Positions 20,101 to 30,190 of a stretch of DNA of 64,000 nt are shown here, piece by piece. Positions within the stretch are counted from its first letter, which is position 1. Each line of letters starts with the position of its first letter. The translations under genes were made by a program, and so were the position numbers. Source of the DNA: Breoghania sp. (GTDB lineage Bacteria > Pseudomonadota > Alphaproteobacteria > Rhizobiales > Stappiaceae). The stretch spans positions 3,038,001-3,102,000 of the forward strand of contig NZ_OY771475.1 in NCBI RefSeq assembly GCF_963674635.1, read 5' to 3'. The notes below the pieces were generated by a model. The model searched no databases and was not told where the DNA came from. It worked only from the letters and a program-made list of their open reading frames with translations.

Positions 20101-20666
20101 CAAAGCGACCGTGTCTCGTCCTGTGTTTGCGGATCATTCAGGTAAGGGTCGGCGATGCCGAGGCTTGCCAGGATCCGGGTTTCGAGGCTCTCCATTATGT
20201 CGGCCTCTGAGTCAATTTGGTGATCATACCCGAAAAGATGAAGAGTTCCGTGTACGATTAAGTGAATGAGATGCGCATCGAAGGCGAGCGCGCCTTCTTC
20301 CGCCTCGCGCAGCACCGTCTCGCGGGCCAGCACGATATCGCCCAGAAGGGGGCCGAAAACCGGCCCCTCCTCATCGCCGCCGGGAAAGGAGAGCACGTTT
20401 GTCGGCTTGTCCTTGCCCCGGTAATCGCGATTGAGCACCTGAACTTCGGCATCATCGGAAAAGACGAGGCTCAGTTCGGAGCCCGGCAGGTAGCGCAGAT
20501 CCGCTGTCGCGAAAACCGCCGCAATGGCCCGGTTCGCGAGGGCTTCCAGCGTCTCTTCCTCCGGCCAGCCCTCTGCATTGATCGTCAGATCGATTTCCAG
20601 ATCGTCGGGGACCTGCCCCGCATCGCCGCGTGTCGGCATCATGACCCTGCTTCTCCAGCCCCTCAC
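20100..20666 (-). CDS. ybeY: Endoribonuclease YbeY
   Basis: Metal-dependent RNase involved in 16S rRNA 3'-end maturation and quality control. The 188-residue protein has the zinc-binding motif HGTLHLFGYDH near residue 140. It overlaps phoH upstream by four bases and tlyC downstream by one base, in the conserved miaB-phoH-ybeY-tlyC operon. Confidence 0.95.
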   Translation of the reverse strand: MRGWRSRVMMPTRGDAGQVPDDLEIDLTINAEGWPEEETLEALANRAIAAVFATADLRYLPGSELSLVFSDDAEVQVLNRDYRGKDKPTNVLSFPGGDEEGPVFGPLLGDIVLARETVLREAEEGALAFDAHLIHLIVHGTLHLFGYDHQIDSEADIMESLETRILASLGIADPYLNDPQTQDETRSL

Positions 20667-21747
20667 CCGCGCCGGGGCGGGGTGGTGTGGCCCGCATCCG
20701 CGCCGGAGCCGTCCTCGCCTTGCGCGGTGGCGCGGTCATAGGCGGCGACGATGCGCGCGACAAGTTCGTGGCGCACCACGTCCTTGTCGGTAAAGCGTAC
20801 GCGCGTGATGCCTTCCACTCCGTCGAGCACGGCAAGCGCCTCGCGCAGCCCCGAGACCATGCCGCGCGGCAGGTCGATCTGGCTGGGATCGCCGGTGACG
20901 ATCATCTTGGCGTTGTCGCCCAGGCGGGTCAGGAACATCTTCATCTGCATGGAGGTGGTGTTCTGCGCCTCATCGAGGATCACCACCGCATTGGACAAAG
21001 TCCGTCCGCGCATGAAGGCGAGCGGCGCGACCTCGATGACGCCGGAAAGGATGGCGCGTTCCACCTTTTCGCCGGGCATCATCTCGTAAAGCGCGTCATA
21101 GAGCGGCCGCAGATAGGGATCGACCTTTTCCTTCATGTCGCCGGGCAGGAAGCCGAGGCGTTCGCCCGCTTCAACAGCCGGACGCGACAGGATGATCCGG
21201 TCGATCTCGCCGCGTTCCAGCAACGCCGCCGCATAGGCCACCGCAAGGAAGGTCTTGCCGGTGCCCGCAGGCCCGATGCCGAAGACCAGATCGGCCCGGT
21301 CCATCGCGCGGATATAGGCATCCTGCGCGGGCGTGCGGGCGACGACGGTCTTGCGTTTGGTGGAAATCTGCGCGAAGGCCAGCTTTGAGCGCGGCTCCAT
21401 CGTGGGCAGCGAGAGCTGGCCGGTTTCCGCGCTCGCCATGCGGATCGCGCCTTCCACATCGCCGGGATGCAGCTCGTGGCCCTGCTGGAGGCGATGATAG
21501 AGCCCCTCCAGCGCCAGACGCGCCTGTTCGCAGCCATCCTGTGTGCCCTTGATGGCCACCTGGTTGCCGCGCGCGACCGCTTCCACGCCCAGACGGCGCT
21601 CGATCAATGCCAGGTTCTGGTCGAACTGACCGAACAGATCGCCAATGAGACGGTTGTCATCGAAGGCCACGACCACATGGGTCATGTCGGAAGCGGGCAC
21701 CGACCCGCCGACCACACCTTCGGCACCTTGTGCTGGGGTATCCCCCG

Positions 21748-21751
<4 letters not shown>
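20663..21751 (-). CDS. ybeZ: PhoH-like ATPase (YbeZ)
   Basis: 362-residue PhoH-family ATPase, partner of YbeY in RNA metabolism. A KH-like N-terminal region precedes the ATPase domain. The Walker A is GPAGTGKTFLA (near residue 163) and the Walker B is VVILDEAQNTT. It overlaps miaB and ybeY by four bases at each end, indicating translational coupling. Confidence 0.94.
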
Positions 21752-23163
<1,412 letters not shown>

Positions 23164-23341
23164 GAATGTCGAAACCAGACCTTGCAGGCATTGTCCGGTG
23201 CAGCCGGGGCCTTGCGCCTCAGCATGCACGATGCGGGAGTTAAGGGAGCCCTTTTCAAGGAGAAGACCTCAAAATACGGGAACCATCCCTTCATTTTTGC
23301 AGGCCGCTTCCTCTGCTTCGCAGGGGCATTTGTCAATGCAC

Positions 23342-23358
23342 GGGGCAAAAAAAGCCCC
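23342..23358 (-). terminator. Possible terminator downstream of plsC
   Basis: On the minus strand GGGGC, a seven-T run, GCCCC. A CGAGA/TCTCG hairpin precedes it. The T-run sits in the loop, so this is an atypical terminator. Confidence 0.35.
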
Positions 23359-23415
23359 GGCGAGACGTTCTCGACCTCAGAAGTAGCGTTTTTTCGAAGA
23401 TAAGAGAATAGGCTG

Positions 23416-24294
23416 TTATTGCGGCGCGGCAATGTTTTGAGGCGCATCGGGCGACGCCAATGGCGAAACGTCCTTCGCACCGGTGATCCGCGTCGCCGGT
23501 TCGCGCGCCTGAAGGGTGGCCATGAGCGCCTCACGCACGGTCTCTTCCAGCTGCAAGGTCAAGGCCTTGCGGCTGGTGGACGGGGTCACGGCCACCGGTT
23601 CGCCCCAGACCAGCTCCACATCCACCGCGCCTTCCTTCATCAGCCGCCACAGATGCGGGGCGAGATCCATGTCGCCGTACCAGCCGATGAGCGGGCGGGT
23701 GCGCCGGTCGAGCGGCAGGCCCTGAAGGCGCGTATAGACGATGGCGAGCGGCTGCACCCAGACGGTCTCGGCCCCCGCCGCGCCATTGCCGGCAAGGGCT
23801 GCCTGCGCCGCCCCGATCAGGGCGCTTCGAAAGGGCAGGACCCTTGAGCCGTCGGAGGAGGTTCCTTCGGCAAAGAGCACCATGGCATCGCCGTCGGCGA
23901 GCCGTTCGGCGATTTCGGAATTCGTACGCCCCGTGGCGGAGCGGCGCTGGCGGTTGACGAAGACCGAGCGTTGCAGGCGCGCGAAGGTGCCGAAAAGCGG
24001 CCAGCTCGCCACTTCCGATTTGGCGATGAAGGAAAGCGGCACGCGCGAGCCCAGCACCACGATATCGAGCCAGGAAACATGATTGGCGCTCACCAGCAGC
24101 GGGCGCGTTGCGCAAAGCCGGCCCCGTTCGGTGACACGCACCCCCAGGAGCCAGCATCCCACCCGGTGAAACAGAACCGGGATCGTGCGCCTGACCTGCC
24201 AGCCATAGCGCACCGCAAGCCATTGCAGTGGCAGAAGAATGAGCGTGACGACGGTCAAGCCGGCAATCGCCAGACAGGCGCGCAGGGCGGGCAT
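23416..24294 (-). CDS. plsC: 1-acyl-sn-glycerol-3-phosphate acyltransferase
   Basis: Membrane-associated acyltransferase of phospholipid synthesis, 292 residues. An N-terminal helix (about 7-25) precedes the HX4D motif in NHVSWLDIVVL and the FAEGTSSDG motif. It lies between rimI and miaB on the same strand, as in many rhizobia, with a 162-base gap after rimI. The acyl-chain donor cannot be inferred. Confidence 0.9.
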   Translation of the reverse strand: MPALRACLAIAGLTVVTLILLPLQWLAVRYGWQVRRTIPVLFHRVGCWLLGVRVTERGRLCATRPLLVSANHVSWLDIVVLGSRVPLSFIAKSEVASWPLFGTFARLQRSVFVNRQRRSATGRTNSEIAERLADGDAMVLFAEGTSSDGSRVLPFRSALIGAAQAALAGNGAAGAETVWVQPLAIVYTRLQGLPLDRRTRPLIGWYGDMDLAPHLWRLMKEGAVDVELVWGEPVAVTPSTSRKALTLQLEETVREALMATLQAREPATRITGAKDVSPLASPDAPQNIAAPQ

Positions 24295-24456
24295 GGCCTT
24301 GAAGTCTCCTCACTCAGGTCGGGATCGATCGCGCAAGCGACGACAGATCCTGCAATATCGCGCACGCGCCGACGAGGTCAAACCGCACGACAAGGGCGCG
24401 CTCAGCTAGCCCACATCCTGCGTCAAAGGGATGACAGCGGACCGGACCGGCCCCTC

Positions 24457-24999
24457 TCAGGTCTTCCCAGCCCCCAGCCCACCCTTGAGCGGGCGCTGCG
24501 GCGGTGTCATTTCGCGGCGCATGACAAGCGCCGTCGAGGCCTCGCCATCCTTGCCGGTTGCCGCATAATACCCCTTGCGCTCGCCCACCACCTTGAAGCC
24601 CAGCCGCTCGTAAAGCGCGCAAGCGGAGCCATTCTCCGCATCGACCTCAAGAAAGATGTTGAGCACACGGTCGGCATAGAGGCGGCGCATGGCCGCTTCC
24701 ATCAGCAGCTTGCCGTGCCCGCGACCACGCCAGCGCGGGTGAACCGCAATGGTCAGGATTTCTGCCTCATCTGCCACGGCGCGCACCATCACGAAGCCGA
24801 TGGGACGGCGCGAGGCCGTGGGCGCGGCGCGGCGCGTCACCAATGCGAACACCCCGTCGCCCGCCATGAGCGAGGCAATCTCTTCCTCGCTCCAGTCCCG
24901 GACAAAGGACAGCTCGTGCAACTCCGCCATGATCGGGAAGTCTTCACGCTCGGCCTCGCTGACGCGCGGCGGTGCGGGGTAAAACCAGCGCCCGATCAT
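24457..24999 (-). CDS. rimI: Ribosomal-protein-alanine N-acetyltransferase RimI-like GNAT
   Basis: 180-residue GNAT acetyltransferase. The acetyl-CoA loop is visible as VHPRWRGRGHGKLLME and the C-terminal ALYERLGFKVVGERKGYY is typical of RimI. It starts inside the tsaB stop (ATGA overlap), the usual tsaB-rimI pair. It probably acetylates the N-terminal alanine of ribosomal protein S18, by family. Confidence 0.9.
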   Translation of the reverse strand: MIGRWFYPAPPRVSEAEREDFPIMAELHELSFVRDWSEEEIASLMAGDGVFALVTRRAAPTASRRPIGFVMVRAVADEAEILTIAVHPRWRGRGHGKLLMEAAMRRLYADRVLNIFLEVDAENGSACALYERLGFKVVGERKGYYAATGKDGEASTALVMRREMTPPQRPLKGGLGAGKT

Positions 25000-25658
25000 G
25001 CGCGCGCGATCCTGAAACGCGTCTGCGGCTTGGCGTCGGGTGGTTTCAGATAGAGCGGGGCGGGCGGCGCATCCGGCACCGGGGCGGCAAGCCCCAGCCG
25101 CGCCACACAGGCGATATCGGGCGCAGCCGAGCGGTCGATGATCTCAAGGTCGGGCCGCAAGCCCGCAATCGCATCGGCAGCCGCACCGCCAAGCCGGGTG
25201 CCGGGCGCAAGGTCCCTGGCAAAATCCGCCGCCTCAAGGGCCGCAGGCTCACCGAGAGCGGCGCCCGTCGCGTCAAAGACCTGCGCATAGACCTCACCGC
25301 CGCGCGCGGGCAGGGCAATCGCGATTGGGTGTCCGCCCGCCGCCTCGCGCGCGCCGTCGGCGATGGCCGCAAGCGTCGTCACGCCGACAAGATCAAGCGA
25401 GACGACGACAGCAAAACCGCGCGCAACGGACAGGGCCACGCGCAAACCGGTGAAACTGCCCGGTCCGACGGTGACGACGATACGGTCGAGGTCGGAAAAC
25501 TCCGCGCCCGCCTGCCCCATCGCCTCACGCACCATTCCGGCGAGGCGTTCGGCATGGCCGCGGCCAAGCTCTTCGCTGACAGCGCAAAGCATACCGTCGT
25601 CCTTGAGAACGGCGGCGGAACAACGCCCAAGGGCGGTATCGAGCGCAAGCAGGGTCAT
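24996..25658 (-). CDS. tsaB: tRNA threonylcarbamoyladenosine biosynthesis protein TsaB
   Basis: Partner of TsaD/TsaE in making t6A37 of tRNA. The 220-residue protein begins MTLLALDTALGRCSAAVL and carries VTVGPGSFTGLRVALSVARG, the ASKHA-fold signature of the family. It is coupled to rimI by a four-base overlap. Confidence 0.93.
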   Translation of the reverse strand: MTLLALDTALGRCSAAVLKDDGMLCAVSEELGRGHAERLAGMVREAMGQAGAEFSDLDRIVVTVGPGSFTGLRVALSVARGFAVVVSLDLVGVTTLAAIADGAREAAGGHPIAIALPARGGEVYAQVFDATGAALGEPAALEAADFARDLAPGTRLGGAAADAIAGLRPDLEIIDRSAAPDIACVARLGLAAPVPDAPPAPLYLKPPDAKPQTRFRIARA

Positions 25659-25767
25659 GGCGCATGGCTAGCGTCACATGAGCGTCCTGTCGAGTGGGGA
25701 AATGAGATTAAAAGCCGAGCATCGCGCCGCAGGTCGGGCGGGCCTGGCACACCTTCGCAAAGGATAA

Positions 25768-25792
25768 GGGCCGGTGACGATGCGACCGGCCC
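25768..25792 (-). terminator. Hairpin downstream of nfuA
   Basis: Perfect 8 bp stem GGGCCGGT / ACCGGCCC with a 9-base loop, ten bases past the nfuA stop on the minus strand. It is followed only by TTAT, so termination may be partial. Confidence 0.5.
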
Positions 25793-25802
25793 CGCCTGAA
25801 AC

Positions 25803-26357
25803 CTACATCGCCCGCACTTCTTCCACTTCGGGAATGAAATGGCGCATCAGGTTCTGGATGCCGTGGCGCAGCGTCGCCGTGGAGGACGGACAGCCCGCAC
25901 AGGCCCCGCGCATGGAGAGATAGACGATGCCATCCTTGAAGCCGCGGAAGGTGATGTCGCCACCATCCTGTGCCACGGCCGGACGCACGCGCGTCTCCAG
26001 CAGTTCCTTGATGGTCGCCACCGTCTCGCCGTCGCCCTCGCCGAAGAACTCTTCCGCGTTCTCCGCCGCGCAATCGGCCTTCAGCACCGGCTGGCCGGAC
26101 ATGAAATGTTCCATGATCGCGCCGAGCACGGCAGGCTTCAGGTGCTGCCAGTCGCTGTCGTCCTTGGTGACGGTGATGAAGTCATAACCGAAATAGACGC
26201 CCGCCACGCCGGGAACCTGGAAGAGCTTTTCGGCAAGGGGCGAATCGTGTGCGCCATCCGCCTCGCGGTAGTCGCGCGTGTCGCCTTCGAGCACCACGCG
26301 GCCCGGAATGAACTTGAGCGTCGCCGGATTGGGCGTTGCTTCGGTCTGAATGAACAT
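25803..26357 (-). CDS. nfuA: NifU/Nfu-type Fe-S scaffold protein
   Basis: 184 residues. An Nfu N-terminal domain (about 1-88; MFIQTEATPNPATLKFIPG) is followed by a NifU-like C-terminal domain (about 105-180) with the CAGC motif that holds a transferable Fe-S cluster. The open frame runs 62 codons further upstream, but MFIQTEATPNP is the conserved start. Upstream 26358-26685 contains no other gene. Confidence 0.94.
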   Translation of the reverse strand: MFIQTEATPNPATLKFIPGRVVLEGDTRDYREADGAHDSPLAEKLFQVPGVAGVYFGYDFITVTKDDSDWQHLKPAVLGAIMEHFMSGQPVLKADCAAENAEEFFGEGDGETVATIKELLETRVRPAVAQDGGDITFRGFKDGIVYLSMRGACAGCPSSTATLRHGIQNLMRHFIPEVEEVRAM

Positions 26358-26685
26358 TGGATCTGCCCTCTGGGGATCTGCCTTTAGGTGTTCGTCGCCG
26401 GTGGTGGGAGCCTCGTGTCGCGACATCGGCCCCGCTTGCGCACCGGATTTCGCCGGGATCGAGACTTGAGCCGACCAGCCTTGCCAATCTGTCGCACCCC
26501 GCAAGACGACAAAACGTCGCCAGTCGGGAGACTGCAGTCGCACCGCAGGAAACGCCCGGTCCAGGAACCACCGGCCGTCACGCCAGTTTTGAATTATTCC
26601 ATTCTAGCGCAAATAGGTCGTTTGGCAAAGCAAACAAGGGGGGATGGGCCGGTTTCCCCCAACCGCAAGGAAAGGCCGCGCGCTT

Positions 26686-27177
26686 TCAGGCAAGCGAGGC
26701 GATTTCCTCGTCGCTCAGCGTTCCGGGCACGATGGTGACGGGAATGGGGAAAGTGCCTGCGCTCTTGGAGGCGAAGGAGGAGACCAGCGGGCCGGGACCA
26801 TCGGAACTCGTGCCCGCGGCCAGAACGAGAATGGCGATATCCTGATCTTCCTCGATCAGGGTGATGATCTCGCTGGAAAGCGTACCTTCCACGATGACGC
26901 TTTCCGGATCCACACGGGCAACGGCGCGGATTTTTTCCGCCGCGCGGGCGAGCGTTGTCTCGGCCTCCTGCTGCGCTTCGGCGCGCATGATGTTCTCCAC
27001 GCCGATCCAGTGCTGGAAATCGGCGGGGGCGATGCAATAGAGCATGACAACGGCCCCGCCGGTGCGTTCCGCGCGCATTGCCGCATAGACCAGGGCCCGG
27101 TCGCATTCCGGCGTCTCGTCAACGACGACCAGAAACTTGCGCCGGTGGCCTTCCTCGAAGCTGCGTCTCTTTACCAT
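26686..27177 (-). CDS. Universal stress protein (UspA family)
   Basis: 163-residue single Usp domain with the family opening FLVVVDETPECDRALVYAA and a C-terminal AAGTSSDGPGPLVSSFA, a modified form of the ATP-binding glycine loop. Family members respond to starvation or stress; the role here is unknown. It stands 78 bases from the monooxygenase gene upstream and 328 bases from the nfuA start downstream. Confidence 0.88.
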   Translation of the reverse strand: MVKRRSFEEGHRRKFLVVVDETPECDRALVYAAMRAERTGGAVVMLYCIAPADFQHWIGVENIMRAEAQQEAETTLARAAEKIRAVARVDPESVIVEGTLSSEIITLIEEDQDIAILVLAAGTSSDGPGPLVSSFASKSAGTFPIPVTIVPGTLSDEEIASLA

Positions 27178-27255
27178 GCGCGCATGCTGCCACCGGGTCC
27201 CGAAAGCGGCAAGTCTCTTGATGTCGCTTTCGGGAAAAGACAGAGGCTGCGGGCC

Positions 27256-29211
27256 TCAGTTGGCGGGTGTCAGGATCGCATCGAAACAGGCGGCCAACGC
27301 ATCGCGGGCATCGAGCGGCAACACATGCGCCACATATTGATCGGGCCGAACCACAACCAGACAGCCCTTTTTCCGGTCGATGCCGCGCGCGTCATAGATA
27401 TCCTGCCCGCCCTTCAGGTCGGGACAGAAGACCTTCTCGTAGTCGATGAGCCCATAGCGCCCCTTCCTGGGCAAAAGCAGGGACGGCAGGGTCTCAAGGC
27501 TCAGGCTCTGATGGCCGAAGGGCAGGATCGCGCGCAGATCGAGGAGCGAATCGATGTCCTCGCCGGTCCGCGTGAAGCGACGGATGGGTGAGGCCGGATC
27601 GCTTTCCAGCCAGTTGCACAGACGGGCGAGAGGAGAGGCGGCATCCGCCGGATCGCTGTCATCGGCGAAGGCGAAGAGACGCCAGCGCCCATCCGCTCTC
27701 ACCGTGTGCCCCAGATGGATGCGTTTGGCGTCCGCAAGGCGAATGACGGGGAAGGAGTGAAAACGCATGCCGGGGGGAAAGCCGGTCGCCAGATCCGCAT
27801 GGGCCGTGTCGCCGGTCAGAAGCGAGGGGCGATAGTGGGTCGCAACCCCCGCGGTGAAGCGGCCAAAACGCTGGAAGTGGCGCTGGAATTCGACCGGATC
27901 GACGGCGTCAGCGTCTGCATTGGTGTCGGCAGTGGCATCCGCGCCCGCCGCCTCGTCCTTGGGACGGGCGGAGAACATGCGCGCCCAGTCGCGGTCGAAA
28001 TCGATCAGGTCCTGCGCGATTTTCTGCCGCTCGTCGGAATAGGTCGCCAGCAGGCCCGGCCCGCTTCGCCCGCTCAGCACATGGGCAAGTTTCCAGCCGA
28101 GATTGAACGTGTCCTGCATGGAGACATTCATGCCCTGCCCCGCCTTGGGGCTGTGGGTGTGACAGGCATCGCCCGCGATGAAGACGCGCGGGGTGCGGGT
28201 GCCAATCTCGTCGTCGGCCAGATCGTCGAACCGGTCGGTGAGCCGCTGGCCGATCTCGTAGACAGACCACCACGCCACCTCCTTCACCTCCAGCGAATAG
28301 GGATGGAAGATGCGCCTGGCGGCGGCAATCAGGTGATCGGACGTGATGTTGCGGCTGGCGACGCGTTCGTTTTCGGCAAGCTTGTCCATCTCCACATAGA
28401 GGCGCACCAGATAGCCGCCCTCGCGCGGGATGATCAGCACGTTGCCCTCATCGGCCGAATGGATCGCGGCCTTCAGCCGGATATCGGGAAAGTCCGTGAC
28501 GGCCAGAACATCAATCACGCCCCAGGCCTGATTGGCCGAATCACCGCGCAATTCCCGGCCCAGAGCCTGACGCACGCCGGACCGCGCCCCATCGCAGCCG
28601 ACCACGTAGCGCGCGCGCACCGTTTCAACCGTCGCCGGAGCCCCGTCCTTGCCCGCGCGCTCGATGCGCACCGTCACCGGGTGGGAGGCGTCCGGGTCGG
28701 GATCGACGGTCAGATCGAGGAAGGAACAGCCATAATCCGGCGTCAGGCGGCGGGCGCCGTTGGCCATCACATCCAGATAGCAGTCATGCACGCGGGCCTG
28801 ATTGAGGATCACATGGGGAAATTCCGAAAGCCCGTCCTCCACGTCCTGCACACGGCCATGGCGGATGAGGTTGGACCGCTCCGCCGGGTCCGGCTTCCAG
28901 AAGGTCACCTCGTTGACCCAGTAGGCTTCCCGCTCGATCCGCTCGGCAAAGCCGAAGGCCTGGAACATCTCCATGGTGCGACAGGCGATGCCGTCGGCCT
29001 GCCCAAGGCTCATCGGACCGTCCTTACGCTCCACGAGACGGGTCTCGATTTGCGGGAAGGCGGCAAGCTGGGCGGCAAGCGTGAGGCCCGCGGGCCCGCC
29101 ACCGACGATCAGCACATCGAGCTTTTCAGGCAGGGTTTGCGACTGTTCGCCGTCCATCGCCGGGGCGATATCGGGGTTTCCGGGCTGAAATCCATTGAGA
29201 TGAAACTGCAT
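27256..29211 (-). CDS. FAD-dependent aromatic monooxygenase (3-hydroxybenzoate 4-monooxygenase / phenol hydroxylase type)
   Basis: 651-residue class A flavoprotein hydroxylase. The FAD fingerprint VLIVGGGPAGLTLAAQL lies near residue 33, the DG-type region near residue 205 (VVGCDGARSG), and FIAGDACHTHSPKAGQGMN near residue 345. The C-terminal thioredoxin-like domain is that of phenol 2-monooxygenase. The start MQFHLNGFQPGNP resembles MobA of Comamonas and has GGAGG seven bases upstream. A MarR regulator lies divergently, as in mobA-mobR. The substrate is inferred as a hydroxylated aromatic acid or phenol. Confidence 0.88.
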   Translation of the reverse strand: MQFHLNGFQPGNPDIAPAMDGEQSQTLPEKLDVLIVGGGPAGLTLAAQLAAFPQIETRLVERKDGPMSLGQADGIACRTMEMFQAFGFAERIEREAYWVNEVTFWKPDPAERSNLIRHGRVQDVEDGLSEFPHVILNQARVHDCYLDVMANGARRLTPDYGCSFLDLTVDPDPDASHPVTVRIERAGKDGAPATVETVRARYVVGCDGARSGVRQALGRELRGDSANQAWGVIDVLAVTDFPDIRLKAAIHSADEGNVLIIPREGGYLVRLYVEMDKLAENERVASRNITSDHLIAAARRIFHPYSLEVKEVAWWSVYEIGQRLTDRFDDLADDEIGTRTPRVFIAGDACHTHSPKAGQGMNVSMQDTFNLGWKLAHVLSGRSGPGLLATYSDERQKIAQDLIDFDRDWARMFSARPKDEAAGADATADTNADADAVDPVEFQRHFQRFGRFTAGVATHYRPSLLTGDTAHADLATGFPPGMRFHSFPVIRLADAKRIHLGHTVRADGRWRLFAFADDSDPADAASPLARLCNWLESDPASPIRRFTRTGEDIDSLLDLRAILPFGHQSLSLETLPSLLLPRKGRYGLIDYEKVFCPDLKGGQDIYDARGIDRKKGCLVVVRPDQYVAHVLPLDARDALAACFDAILTPAN

Positions 29212-29308
29212 GATCGGCCTCCTCCATGCCGAATGCGCCATCGCACACCGCCCCTCCTCGGGCAGGTCCGCAATGGCACGTGTCTGTCTGGGCGGGGGGA
29301 TGAAAGCC

Positions 29309-29434
29309 GATCCTTCGAGACGCCTGCTGGCGCAGGCTCCTCAGGATGACGTTCTCGTGTTGGGAAATCGACCCCCCATCCACACACACAACGTCATCCT
29401 GAGGAGCGCTCGCGAGAGCGCGTCTCGAAGGATC
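29309..29434. repeat. Paired palindromic repeat, copy A
   Basis: Two inverted halves, 29309-29353 and 29390-29434. Each half is itself a hairpin: outer arms TCCTTCGAGACG and CTCAGGATGACGTT, with a variable inner stem (GCCTGC/GCAGGC in the left half, GCGCTC/GAGCGC in the right). Copies B and C in this window share the arms. It sits in the leader between a MarR-type operator and the monooxygenase. Confidence 0.9.
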
Positions 29435-29567
29435 GGCTGCGGGCTCGAACCGAACTGGCCCCGAACCGCGCTGGACTCAAACCACACTGGGCCCTTACCG
29501 CCTCGGTCTTGACCTGACCACGAATGCAGTCATGCACCGATCAAGCCCCCGGCTTCCCCGCCTGATA

Positions 29568-29596
29568 TTGATCAGTATGCTGATTATCAGTATACT
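29568..29596 (+). promoter_or_regulatory. marR promoter with operator in its spacer
   Basis: TTGATC (29568-29573), 17 bases, TATACT (29591-29596): a good sigma-70 promoter for the plus-strand MarR gene. The spacer is filled by a near-perfect palindrome at 29575-29595 with 10 bp arms GTATGCTGAT and ATCAGTATAC around a central T (one mismatch). On the minus strand TTGCAA and CATACT, 16 bases apart, could serve the monooxygenase. A bound MarR dimer would block both. Confidence 0.75.
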
Positions 29597-29668
29597 TGCA
29601 ATAAGAATGATTCAAGTCTGCGCCGCAAGGGCAGGCCTGCTTCCGGGTCGGAGAAGGGAACATCAACA

Positions 29669-30127
29669 ATGGTCGATGCGAATGACATGCCGGGCCACCT
29701 GATCCGGCGGCTCCAGCAAAGCGCGGTGGCGATCTTCCATCAGGAGGTGGAGGGCGCAGGGCTCGACCTGACGCCGGTGCAGTTCGCAGCGCTTGATCAG
29801 GTCGCGCGCGCACCCGACATCGACCAGGTCACCTTGGCCGGGCTCATCGCCCATGACCGCACCACCATCACCGGCGTCGTCGACCGCCTGGCCGCCAAGG
29901 GGTTGTTGACCCGCACGGTCAGCAAGACCGACCGGCGCGCGCGCACGCTGCATGTGACGCAAGACGGCCTCGCCCTGCTCGCCCGCGTCCGCCCCCATGT
30001 GGAGGCCGCGCAGGCGGCGATGCTGCAAGGGCTGGAGGCGCCTGAGAGAGACGAGTTCCTGCGGCTGATGAAGAAGGCGCTGGAGGCGATCAACGCGCTC
30101 AGCCGCGCGCCCCTCAAACAGGTTTGA
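29669..30127 (+). CDS. MarR-family transcriptional regulator
   Basis: 152-residue winged-helix repressor with the recognition segment IAHDRTTITGVVDRLAAKGLL and the wing KTDRRARTLHVT. It is divergent from the aromatic monooxygenase and probably represses that gene and itself through the palindrome at 29575-29595, with an aromatic ligand as inducer, by analogy with MobR. A bidirectional terminator follows. Confidence 0.9.
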   Translation: MVDANDMPGHLIRRLQQSAVAIFHQEVEGAGLDLTPVQFAALDQVARAPDIDQVTLAGLIAHDRTTITGVVDRLAAKGLLTRTVSKTDRRARTLHVTQDGLALLARVRPHVEAAQAAMLQGLEAPERDEFLRLMKKALEAINALSRAPLKQV

Positions 30128-30135
30128 TCCTTGTG

Positions 30136-30166
30136 AAAAGGGGCCGGTGATGCGCCGACCCCTTTT
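30136..30166. terminator. Bidirectional intrinsic terminator between marR and hslU
   Basis: Stem AAAAGGGG / CCCCTTTT with an inner CGG/CCG. It gives a T-run on either strand and serves both convergent genes. Confidence 0.8.
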
Positions 30167-30190
30167 CGTATTCGTCGCAAGTCGCAGCGC

